DNA from: an uncultured Bacilli bacterium
Lineage (GTDB): Bacteria > Bacillota_I > Bacilli_A > RF39 > UBA660
Direction: 5' to 3'
Length of the DNA: 12,049 nucleotides
Assembly (NCBI GenBank): GCA_934096785.1
Contig: CAKONA010000011.1
Location: 1 to 12,049, forward strand
Within the stretch, counting starts at the first letter, position 1. The number at the start of each line of letters is the position of its first letter. A program made the translations under genes and the position numbers. Shown here piece by piece: positions 1 through 7,800 of the stretch. The notes under the pieces are model-generated. The model was not told where the DNA came from and ran no database searches. It was given only the letters and a program-made list of their open reading frames with translations.

Positions 1-350
1 AAGCCACCGTATTGATCTTCTTCTCGTATGTTACCTATCTCTATGAAGCTTATCAAAGCACCATCATTAATATCTATTGCAATAATAGATTTAATCATCT
101 TTTCAACATTTTCTTTTGTAAAATTAGCATCTTTTATTGCAGTATCTATATCTTTAGTAGATCGACTTTCTAATCCAAATAATGTACTTAAATAGAATCC
201 ACCTTTTAAAATGAAATTATCACGATACTTACTTACAGCTAATCTTTCTATAAATCTATCATACATATATAAACGAAGTAATGTATTAAAATCTAAATTT
301 CGTTTAACTGCTATATTTTTTATTTTAGCTTTTACTTGCATACTATTCAT
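1..350 (-). CDS. abiEii: AbiEii-type nucleotidyltransferase toxin, 3' part missing
   Basis: Partial gene: the first 116 codons are present and the frame is open to the left edge. The protein is the toxin of the type IV AbiE phage-defence/toxin-antitoxin family, a cytoplasmic nucleotidyltransferase. Visible signs are the characteristic start MNSMQVKAKIKN, the segment RDNFILKGG (43-51) and the metal-binding signature with Gly50-Gly51 followed by Asp67-Ile-Asp69, preceded by the family's R-x-T (63-65). Related AbiEii/MenT proteins transfer nucleotides, for MenT to tRNA; the substrate here cannot be read. The start chosen is the ATG at 350. It overlaps the end of abiEi by 8 nt (ATGAATAG) and gives the N-terminus usual for the family; an internal ATG lies three codons later. 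It is translationally coupled to abiEi and shares its promoter. Confidence 0.88.
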   Translation of the reverse strand, partial: MNSMQVKAKIKNIAVKRNLDFNTLLRLYMYDRFIERLAVSKYRDNFILKGGFYLSTLFGLESRSTKDIDTAIKDANFTKENVEKMIKSIIAIDINDGALISFIEIGNIREEDQYGG

Positions 351-969
351 ACATCATACTCACAAAATCCATAACTTCTTCTTTTATGCCAAACATGTCA
401 GCATACTTTGAAAGTTTTATTAGATTATTGTCCTTTCTTTTAAGATATTCTTTAATTGCGTATTTAACATGTTCTATATCCATTCTTTTTTTAGAACGAA
501 TTATGTCACAAATACATCTTTCCACATCATAAACTCTTACTGTATTGCCCTGAGGTGTTTTAGCTTCAGTAATTCCAATATTATAGAACTTATCATCAAC
601 ATAAAAAACATTATGTTTTTTTAGCTTAGGATTATTATACTTTTTTGTAACAGTTATATCAAAAGAACTATCTGGTGCTTTAATTGAAAGATTATGAAAA
701 TAAAGTGCTGTCATATGAGAATAAATTATTTTTGGAGTACTTACACTAAGTACATAATATACATCCTCGATCTTAGCTGAATCTATATAAATTCCTTTAG
801 CCACTTTTTCTATCATATTCTTTTTAGTCATGATAGATAGATAATTTCTGCTTATATCAAAATCTTCGAGTTCTTTTGCAGTGATATATCCATTATTTCT
901 TTCCATAAGTTTTTGAATAATTTCTATATTACTTTCATTTATAAACTCCTTTTTTGTCATAAAATCCAT
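343..969 (-). CDS. abiEi: AbiEi-family antitoxin and transcriptional repressor
   Basis: A 208-residue protein (MDFMTKKEF start), normal length for the short AbiEi form in Firmicutes. Residues about 12-62 form a winged-helix DNA-binding domain: helix IIQKLMERN, then GYITAKEL, then the helix RNYLSIMTKKNMI and the wing VAKGIYID. The remainder is the AbiEi C-terminal domain, with the conserved HMTALYFHNL (85-94) and RVYDVERCICDII (145-157) segments. Members of this family neutralise AbiEii and repress their own promoter. The start at 969 is preferred because AGAGGTGA (974-981) lies 4 nt upstream. A longer frame starts at 993 and adds 8 residues, but the predicted transcription start falls about at that codon, so it would need leaderless translation. 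It is the first gene of a two-gene operon, and the operator described separately suggests autoregulation. Confidence 0.9.
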   Translation of the reverse strand: MDFMTKKEFINESNIEIIQKLMERNNGYITAKELEDFDISRNYLSIMTKKNMIEKVAKGIYIDSAKIEDVYYVLSVSTPKIIYSHMTALYFHNLSIKAPDSSFDITVTKKYNNPKLKKHNVFYVDDKFYNIGITEAKTPQGNTVRVYDVERCICDIIRSKKRMDIEHVKYAIKEYLKRKDNNLIKLSKYADMFGIKEEVMDFVSMMYE

Positions 970-991
970 AATTTCACCTCTTTGTTCATTC

Positions 992-1028
992 ATACGGACA
1001 TTATACCATTTATCCGTATCATTGTCAA
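992..1028 (-). promoter_or_regulatory. abiE promoter with flanking inverted-repeat operator
   Basis: Reading leftward there is a perfect -35 TTGACA (1023-1028), a 17-nt spacer and a perfect -10 TATAAT (1000-1005) extended by TGG (1006-1008). The inverted repeat ATACGGA (992-998) / TCCGTAT (1013-1019) brackets the -10 box with 14 nt between arms. AbiEi proteins are known to repress by binding inverted repeats in their promoter, so this is very probably the operator; the link to the protein is inference. Confidence 0.85.
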
Positions 1029-1062
1029 TGTAATAAAATTGATATATATATAAATATCAATT

Positions 1063-1087
1063 AAAAGAGCCTAAACTATGTTAGACT
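1063..1087 (-). terminator. Rho-independent terminator of sRNA copy 1
   Basis: On the minus strand, AGTCTAAC and GTTTAGGCT pair around an ATA loop (1068-1087) with one bulged base and one G-U pair. CTTTTAATT follows. This is weaker than the matching structure in copy 2. Confidence 0.55.
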
Positions 1088-1137
1088 TCAGAAACAAAAA
1101 TGTGATGACGTCCAACTCAGAGGGGTAAACGCTTCAC
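1063..1137 (-). ncRNA. Predicted small RNA, copy 1 (possible orphan antitoxin RNA)
   Basis: A predicted leftward RNA of about 75 nt. Its promoter lies within the conserved repeat: TTGAAA at 1162-1167 and TATTGT at 1140-1145, or an extended -10 TGATATATT just upstream. It ends in a hairpin with a U-tract (1063-1087). It shares its 5' half almost exactly with the copy over the peptide gene. No intact peptide gene lies opposite it: only codons resembling Ser-Ile-Lys-Arg-Ala-stop remain at 1057-1074. It could act in trans, be a relic, or be a decoy. There is no direct evidence of expression. Confidence 0.42.
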
Positions 1138-1139
1138 TA

Positions 1140-1167
1140 ACAATAATATATCATAGTTTACTTTCAA
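1140..1167 (-). promoter_or_regulatory. Predicted promoter of sRNA copy 1
   Basis: Reading leftward, TTGAAA (1162-1167) and TATTGT (1140-1145) are separated by 16 nt. An overlapping alternative is the extended -10 TGATATATT. The whole segment is identical to the promoter of copy 2. Confidence 0.45.
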
Positions 1168-1194
1168 ATTAATTTATTTATAGATTATGCAGAG

Positions 1195-1335
1195 TTACTC
1201 ATAATAAACTTCCACCATTTTCATTACTTTTTCATTAATTCCCATTTTTTAGAATATTTAATTAAATTTAGCCATATCCACATCATAACTTTGTATATAT
1301 TTCCAAATTGTTTTTTTAACTTGCTCAGTATTCAT
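1195..1335 (-). pseudogene. Decayed short reading frame, unrecognised
   Basis: An ATG at 1335 preceded by AAGAGAGAG opens a 25-residue frame (starting MNTEQVKKTIWKYIQ, ending at TAA 1258-1260). The same frame continues through a second stop at 1249-1251, then reads a further plausible stretch (KMGINEKVMKMVEVYYE) to a stop at 1195-1197. The amphipathic, Lys/Glu-rich composition on both sides of the two stops suggests a broken small gene, possibly the remnant of a gene once between the repeats. No family is recognised. It could also be non-coding. Confidence 0.25.
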
Positions 1336-1344
1336 CTCTCTCTT

Positions 1345-1388
1345 TGACAATCACACTGAAATTACATCATTTATCAGTGTGATTGTCA
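1345..1388. repeat. Perfect 15-bp inverted repeat
   Basis: TGACAATCACACTGA (1345-1359) and its exact reverse complement (1374-1388) are separated by 14 nt. No U-tract follows on either strand, so it is not a typical terminator. It sits directly upstream of the ribosome-site-like AAGAGAGAG of the decayed frame, where it could be an operator or an mRNA hairpin. It may also be the last recognisable part of a lost element. Confidence 0.85.
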
Positions 1389-1521
1389 TAAATTTAAAAA
1401 TTCTTTAAAAATGTTAAAAATTAATTTTCGAAGAACTTTCATCAATTTTTGAATAGTTTTCTCCTAGAAGAAAATCAAGTTTTATATCTCTTAAGTACCT
1501 TCAAAATTGAATTTTACCTTT
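1389..1521. other. AT-rich spacer without recognised content
   Basis: I see no convincing gene, RNA structure or promoter here. The only frame with a nearby AGGAG is 18 codons long and has poor spacing. The stretch ends at the -35 of the peptide gene promoter. Confidence 0.6.
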
Positions 1522-1550
1522 TTGACACAATTTTTCATAAGTGTTAAATT
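1522..1550 (+). promoter_or_regulatory. SigA promoter of the small membrane peptide gene
   Basis: A perfect -35 TTGACA (1522-1527) is followed by a 17-nt spacer and the -10 TAAATT (1545-1550) with an extended TGT (1542-1544). The predicted transcript starts near 1557, exactly at the leader element GAAGCGTTTA, leaving a leader of about 63 nt. Confidence 0.72.
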
Positions 1551-1557
1551 ACATATC

Positions 1558-1577
1558 GAAGCGTTTAGGACGTCATC
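1558..1577 (+). promoter_or_regulatory. Leader element, inverted match to the sRNA repeats
   Basis: This 20-nt element is GAAGCGTTTA joined to GGACGTCATC. The repeat copies contain the reverse complement of both halves, with 12 extra nt between them (copy 2: 1739-1748 and 1761-1770). In the peptide mRNA the 5' leader can therefore pair with its own 3' untranslated region over two 10-bp blocks. Bases 1572-1579 can instead pair with 1608-1615 (8 bp including two G-U pairs), which covers the ribosome site AAAGGAG (1604-1610). The two pairings exclude each other. Confidence 0.65.
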
Positions 1578-1619
1578 TCTTAAACTTATTTTAGAAATAT
1601 TGTAAAGGAGATGGTATAA

Positions 1620-1712
1620 ATGAATAAAAAGAATCTATTAATAGCTACATTAATATTCATTATAATACTTTTGATTGTTGTTATTCTTATAATGTCAATT
1701 AAAAACGTCTAA
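1620..1712 (+). CDS. 30-residue single-span hydrophobic peptide, candidate type I toxin
   Basis: A small gene on the strand opposite all its neighbours. The protein has a basic N-terminus (MNKKN), an almost unbroken hydrophobic stretch at residues 6-25 rich in Ile, Leu and Val, and a short tail SIKNV. It is a predicted single-pass inner-membrane peptide. The start is firm: AAAGGAG (1604-1610) lies 9 nt upstream. Its own promoter and leader are described separately. The last codons overlap the terminator of a predicted antisense RNA, which covers the gene's 3' untranslated region. Size, hydrophobicity, the leader stem that hides the ribosome site and the antisense RNA all fit type I toxins such as BsrG, TxpA or Fst. 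I do not recognise the sequence as a member of a named family, and toxicity is inference. Alternatively it could be an ordinary small membrane protein. Confidence 0.72.
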   Translation: MNKKNLLIATLIFIIILLIVVILIMSIKNV

Positions 1713-1772
1713 CCTAAGTTAGACTAAACACATAAAGTGATGACGTCCAACTCAGGGGGTTAAACGCTTCAC
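1700..1772 (-). ncRNA. Predicted antisense small RNA over the 3' end of the peptide gene
   Basis: A predicted leftward RNA of about 72 nt, starting near 1770 and ending at the hairpin and U-tract at 1701-1724. It is fully complementary to the peptide mRNA's 3' untranslated region and touches the stop codon. Its 5' end (GAAGCGTTTA) is the same sequence as the peptide mRNA's own 5' end, so it would compete for the same 3' sites as the leader. In B. subtilis type I systems such as bsrG/SR4 and txpA/RatA, convergent 3'-overlapping RNAs trigger RNase III decay of the toxin mRNA. The same role here is inference. Confidence 0.55.
1701..1724 (-). terminator. Rho-independent terminator of the antisense RNA
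   Basis: On the minus strand, a 7-bp stem GTCTAAC/GTTAGAC with loop TTAG (1707-1724) is followed by GTTTTT. The stem contains the peptide gene's stop codon (1710-1712) on the other strand, so the two transcripts overlap tail to tail. Confidence 0.75.
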
Positions 1773-1774
1773 TA

Positions 1775-1802
1775 ACAATAATATATCATAGTTTACTTTC
1801 AA
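1775..1802 (-). promoter_or_regulatory. Predicted promoter of the antisense RNA
   Basis: Reading leftward, TTGAAA (1797-1802) and TATTGT (1775-1780) are separated by 16 nt; an alternative is the extended -10 TGATATATT (1780-1788). Start sites of about 1768-1773 follow. It is identical to the copy 1 segment, which supports function. Confidence 0.48.
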
Positions 1803-1830
1803 AGTAAATTATTTAAAATAAATTATATTG

Positions 1831-1858
1831 AAAAAGACAAAAGCCTAAGCTCTTGTCT
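1831..1858 (-). terminator. Rho-independent terminator of the surface-protein operon
   Basis: On the minus strand, a perfect 10-bp stem with one G-U pair and loop TTAG (1835-1858) is followed by a T-run. The stem begins inside the giant gene's stop codon (1857-1859). It closes the operon and insulates the small-RNA region. Confidence 0.9.
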
Positions 1859-4800
1859 AATTAGCAATTAAGTAATTACTGTATCCTTTAAAGTATGTAT
1901 CACTTCTATAGTTATTTATATACTCACTTGGAACATATATTTGTAATTGACTAGTTTTATTAAATGTATCAAATTGAGTTAACTCTGGTATGTCTGTATA
2001 GAAGTAATATGTTATCAAACTAGTACATCCATCAAACGCATAAGCACCTATACTAACAAGTCCATTACTCATATATATTGTATTTAAGTTTGGTTGATTA
2101 GCAAATGCTCTATATCCTATTGTCTTAACAGTATTAGGTACAGTAAATGTAGTAGCACCTTTACCATTAGGATACCTAACAAGTGAACTAGCATCTTTAT
2201 TATAAAGAATACCATTAATACTTGAGAATGTTGTATTATTTCCATCAACATTAATATTACTTATATTTGTATTACCATCTAAGAATCCATCTGGAATATC
2301 ATTTAAATATCTTGGAAGTGTAAGTGTTGTTACATACCTATTTCCATCAAACGCATCAGCATTTATACTAGTAACATTATAACTATTACCATTAACGTCT
2401 AATGTATCAGGAATAGTTACTGAACTAGCATTACCTGTATAAGATGTAATTCTAATTTCATTATTATTATTAAGTATATATAAGAAATCTGAAGAGTACT
2501 GTGCACTTGAATAATTATGATAACTCCATGGTGTTGCATTTCTAAAGTCATTTACTACACTAGATGGTACAGAATAAGTAAAGTGTGAATTATACCATAG
2601 TCCTAAGAAACCTCTTTCATATCCTGGAAGTGCCGTAGATGCAGTATTTGGAACACTACTTACTTGCATACTAAGTGTTGTTGTAGGTCCACCTTGATAT
2701 GGATTATATAAAGCATAATCATTAATATCAGTAGTACCAGTACCAAATTGAATATATGAAATAGAACCACAACTATAAAGACAATAATTATCAGCAACAA
2801 CTACACTATTAAATATAGCATTAGTTAACTTCTCACAATCAGCAAATGAATATTTACCAAGTCTAGTTATTTGATTAGCACTTACTCTAGTAACATCAGT
2901 CTGATAAAATGCATAGTCATCAATCAGAACAACACTATTAGGTAAATTAACTATCCAGTTTTGTCCTGTTACTACTTCTACTCCATAATATGCATAAGTA
3001 CCAATAGATACAACATCATGAGTAATACCAGCTTCAGTAATTTCATTTGGAATCTCAAATGATGAAGTCACATCTGGTCCATGATATTCAATTATCTCCC
3101 AACCTGTAACATCAGCATTCATCATATTCTTTAATGTTACTTCACGTACACTATATTCACCTATATCATAAGGAAGTGTACCAAATTTATAACTACCAAC
3201 TATATATCCAGAAGGATAAATATAATCTTTAACATTAGATGGGAATGTATTCTTATATGCTTCTTGATAAGTTACATTACTTGTACCTATCTTTCCATCT
3301 GGAACATATATTCTAAAACGTTTACCAATAGTAGTACCAACATTATAAAATGCATTGTTCCCTACACCAATTTTCATACCACTAGCTTGAGTATCAGCAT
3401 TAGTTGACTTAAAGTACATTTGTTCCATACCAATGCATCCATAGAAAGCTCCTTCTCCAATACTAGTTACAACACCAGCATTAACATAATTTAACATTGT
3501 ATTATTAGCATAAGCATAATTACCAAGTTCAACTAACTTAGGAGTACTAGCCTTATAAAGTTTATTATTGAATAAAGCATATTCTCCGATATAGTCTACA
3601 TTAGAAAGATTTACTTCTTTTACTCCTTGTAAATTATAAAATGCATAATTAGCAATATATCTTATATTAGTATTAACTATATCAAACGTTGCTCCACTAC
3701 TCATAGTAGCCCATCTAAACGCTCTATCTCCAACACCTATTACATCATATGTAGTACCATCTATATCTACACTTGTTGGTAACATATAATTTGAATCTAA
3801 GTTAGCTCCATGGTATTCAACTATCTCTACTCCATTTACTTTTTCATTATCTTTAGTAGTATATTCTCTTAATATAACACTATATTCTCCGATATTATAA
3901 GGTATATTAGTTGATACATAAGTACCCTTAATAGTACCATAATCGTAGAAATAATCTTGATATTCTTTTCTAAATGATGATGCATAAACATCAGTTAAAT
4001 AATCAGATGATGTAGTTATACTAGTTGTATAATATGTACCACTCGAACCAGACAAATGATTATTTAAACTTGTCCATGTACTACTATTAGTTGTACGAAC
4101 CACATATGTAAATGTTAAACGGCTTCCATTTGCTAAAGTACCATTACTAGACATATTATTAAATACTATTTTAGAACTTGATGACTCGTATAATACATTA
4201 TTAGCAGACTGCAATGTAGTATTTCCAAGATTAACAGATGTTGTCCATGATTCTATATCATATCCTGAATTATTATTAACAGTAACAGTACATGTATAAG
4301 TGTATCTTCTATTAGAACCATTACCACTTTGACTTCTACTACATCTATCAGTTACATTAATGTTTACATTATTAGCAGTCTTCACCTCAGTAGAAGTACT
4401 AGATGCACCTACATAGAATCTAATTCTATTATTAGTAAGCGTTCCTACATCAGTAAACGCATATTGGTCAAATACTCTTGCTTCTTTGCCTGGACTAAAG
4501 AACACTTGAACAAGATTTGGAAGACTATAAACAGCATTAGTATCCATTTGATATACAGAACCTAAATTTATTTTATATAGTGTATTCATATTAGATAAAG
4601 CATAACTACCTATACTTCTTAAATTAGGTGTATCTAAATATACAAGACTTCCTTTATTAAATGCATAACTTCCAATATCAAGTAAATTATTAGAAGTAAA
4701 TGATTTTATCGCAGTTATTCCCTCAAAACTATGTTCACCTATCTTCATTAGTTTATTATTTATTATGTCACTTCCACCACTACCATTAACAGTAGTATGT

Positions 4801-7800
4801 TTAAATGCATAGTCACCAACTGATATAACATCTTTAGTTTCTCCATTAACCGTATAAGTCAAAGGAATATTAAATGTATTTGATATATCAGCTCCGTGAT
4901 ACTCTATAATTTCCCATCCTGTAACATCTTCATTATTTCTATTTTTTAAGGTTACTTCATGTATTGAATACTCACCTATATCATAAGGTATTGGTGTATT
5001 TACATAACTTCCAACTATATAACCAGTTGGGAATATATAATCTTGATAATTACTAAATAATGCTTTATAGAACTCTACTTTATCACTTGGTACATATATT
5101 CTAAGTCTATTATTAGCATTAGTACCTATGTTATTCATAGCCGTACTATGGACAGACATATTATCAGTATTTGTTGTTCCTATAAATATTTGTTCAAGGT
5201 TTGGATTATTACTAATAGCATTCTCTCCCATAACCTGTATATTACCAAGGTTAACACTATATAATGTATCCATATCTGACATAGCAAATTTACCCATAGA
5301 ATTAAGGTTTGGTAAGTCTACTGTTTGAAGACCAGTATTATATAAACTATAGTCTCCAATAGATATAAGACTATCAGAAGTAAGTGATTTAACCTTAATA
5401 TTTTCAAGTCCATGATTATCTATATTTATCAAATTATTCGCAAGTAAATCTATAGTTTGATTAGATGAAGAAAGTGTATGTCTATAAGCATATTCACCTA
5501 CTGAAATTATATTCATTAAAGGACTAGTTGAAGAGTAAACACTAAGAATACCAATACTTAAACTTTGACTTGACATATCATAATAGAATGATATTTGTTT
5601 ACTTCCACCTGACTCTATAGTTCCATTATAATCTTTACTTGTTAATATAAGTAAGTTACCATTAACATTTTCATTAGCACTTGTATAAGTAGAACCCCAA
5701 GTAACACCAGTTGGTAAGTTTATTCTAACAGTCCAGTCATTTATAGTAGCACTTGTATTATTCTTTATAGTTAGTGTTCCACCAAATCTATATCCAGTAC
5801 CATTCTGCCATGAGTTTCCACTTATAGTAGCACTAACTCCTTCGTCAGATACTATAACATCAGGTATTTGATAACTACTAGTTAAATCAGCCCCATGATA
5901 TTCAATTATTTCATAAGCAATAACATCTTCTCCATGAGCATTCTTCTTAGTAACACCACGAACACTATATTCACCCCAGTCATACGGAATAGCTACATGT
6001 TTATAACTACCAATTATAGTACCCTTAGGATAAACAAACGCATCATTACCATCAAATAACTTCTTATACCCTTCAAGGTAATCAAAACCTTCTGAGTCTT
6101 CTCCTGATGGAACATATACTCTAAGTCTACCATCCAAATACATTCCCCAGTTAGTAAACACAGCATCTTCCCCGATAGTTAAATCAATACTCTTTCCATT
6201 ATTAACAACCTTAGTACTTGTATTACTAAACCATACTCTACCAAGTTGAGGACAATTATAAAATGCTTTATCACCTATTACTTTAACATTACCTAAATCC
6301 ATTTCATAAAGAGTAGTATTATTCATAAATGCATAACTCATTACTTCACTTACATTAGGAATACTTAAATATGTAATTGGATTTTGATAGAATGCATAAC
6401 TTCCAATATATTCTATTTTATTAGAAGAAAGTGTACCAATATTAGTACCATAAAATGCATAAGAATTAATTCTCTCTACGTCACCTAAATTTATATTAAC
6501 AATATTATCATTATAAAATCCATACGAATCTATTAATGTAACAGTACTTGGTATAGTAACACTAGTTCCAGTAACTGGTATATTTAAATTTCTATATGCA
6601 TTATAACCTATCGCTGTAACATTCTTAGTAACAGATGATTTAGTTATAGTATTTGGAATAGTAATATTACTACCAACAGATACTGTATTTATAAAGTATG
6701 ATATTCCATAACCATCGGCGTAGTCGTATACAAAGTACTGATTATTATCACTTAACTCTGAATGATAATATACATATGCTTCATTTATATTAGAAGCATC
6801 TCTATAAGCTTGAATAGCTCCACTACTTACAAAGAACTTAGTACCATTACTTGAATCATTAAACGCATCACTAAGAACAGTAGGTGGTATTTGTCCTTCA
6901 AACTTAACATATCTTGCATTCTTAAATGCTCCACTACCTATACTAGTCACAGTAGATGGTATTGATAAGAAAGTAAAGTCACGTCCATTACTTACACGAC
7001 CTAAGTTAACATTGTAAAATGCATTACTTCCGATTGTAACAAGAGTCTTAGAAAGAATCAAAGTCTTTATAGAAGTCTTATCTTTTAAAGTATTATTTGC
7101 AATCTTGTTTATGGTTGTACCATCACTAATAGTAGCATTCGCAAGACCTAAATATTCAATTGAATGCATCTCATCACTAGCTATATAAGTAAAGTCTTCA
7201 TTCTCAAAGTATGCACTATTTAATGTATATATAATTAATTTCTTAATATTATAGATATTCTCTGTTGTTTTAGAACTATCTATATCATCAAAATATGCCT
7301 TTAATAATTTTTCAAGAGATTCATTATTATCACGAATATAAACATAATATGAATCAGTTTCACCTTGTATTGGTATTACTGAGTCTTCAGGAGCACCTTG
7401 ATTAATATCATCACCAGTATAATTATCAGAACCACTTACTGTAATATTATTTGATGATACACCTCTTATAATTAATGTATTACCTGTATTAGGTCCAGTA
7501 TAAGGTGTTGAGTTAGAAGGAAGCATTATTGAAGATCCTCCAAGAACACCAAGAATAGTATTTAAGTTATAAACATATATTTGATACTTAGAGAATGAAT
7601 CAATAAGTTTCATGTTTTGAAGTTGTATTTGTGTAATAATACCATTATTAAGTATTTCTATATTAGTTGACCCATCAGCCCCAATTACATAACCTACTTC
7701 AACATTAGGAGCAATCGTTAAACGAGTATTAGATTCAACTATTACATCTACTGGTATATTACCAACCTTATTCTTAACAATTCTTACTGCCTCTAAAAGA

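Larger units (their letters stand above)
1057..1168. repeat. Direct repeat copy 1 (sRNA unit, left)
   Basis: This 112-nt block matches 1695-1803. The right 67 nt (1102-1168 against 1737-1803) are 65/67 identical by eye. The left part is more diverged and matches the terminator and the last codons of the small peptide gene. Conservation stops at the -35 of the predicted minus-strand promoter, so the conserved unit looks like a transcription unit rather than an insertion sequence. There are no terminal inverted repeats and no transposase. Confidence 0.9.
1695..1803. repeat. Direct repeat copy 2 (sRNA unit, right)
   Basis: The partner of 1057-1168. It starts inside the last codons of the peptide gene (TCA ATT AAA shared) and ends at the -35 of the predicted minus-strand promoter. 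The core 1737-1803 differs from copy 1 at two positions. The linker at about 1725-1736 is variable in sequence and length. Confidence 0.9.
3045..6032 (-). repeat. Four copies of a roughly 60-residue inter-module linker in the giant protein
   Basis: The copies are at residues 1056-1115, 1389-1446, 1751-1809 and 1994-2051 (nucleotides 5853-6032, 4860-5033, 3771-3947 and 3045-3218). The shared pattern is PY[DN]xGEYS, then KN or KD, then E-I-[IV]-EYHG and a following IP/LP. EYHG is invariant. Copies start 333, 362 and 243 residues apart. Subtracting the CBM2-like inserts (about 102 and 133 residues) makes the first two about 230. Codons have diverged, so the duplication is old. Confidence 0.85.

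Noticed and set aside
211..411. 66-codon plus-strand frame across the AbiE genes
   Set aside because: It lies opposite well-supported abiEi/abiEii coding sequence and has no ribosome site or family signature.
1386..1442. 18-codon minus-strand frame (MKVLRKLIFN...) with AGGAG upstream
   Set aside because: The AGGAG is about 18 nt from the ATG, too far, and the frame ends inside the inverted repeat. Chance is a sufficient explanation.
1558..1770. Fst/par-type arrangement with leader repeats complementary to the antisense RNA
   Set aside because: In Fst loci the DNA repeats are direct, so the two RNAs are complementary there. Here leader and downstream block are inverted, so the antisense RNA has the same sequence as the leader, and pairing occurs at the 3' overlap instead.
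1057..1803. The two roughly 110-bp repeats as ends of a composite insertion element
   Set aside because: There are no terminal inverted repeats, target duplications or transposase, and conservation tracks a promoter-to-terminator unit instead. Recombination between the copies remains possible.
4329..4565. 78-codon plus-strand frame inside the giant gene
   Set aside because: It is a shadow of the repeat-rich minus-strand gene, with biased Ser/Ile composition and no start signal.
5128..5328. 66-codon plus-strand frame inside the giant gene
   Set aside because: It is antisense to intact LRR coding sequence with no supporting signals.
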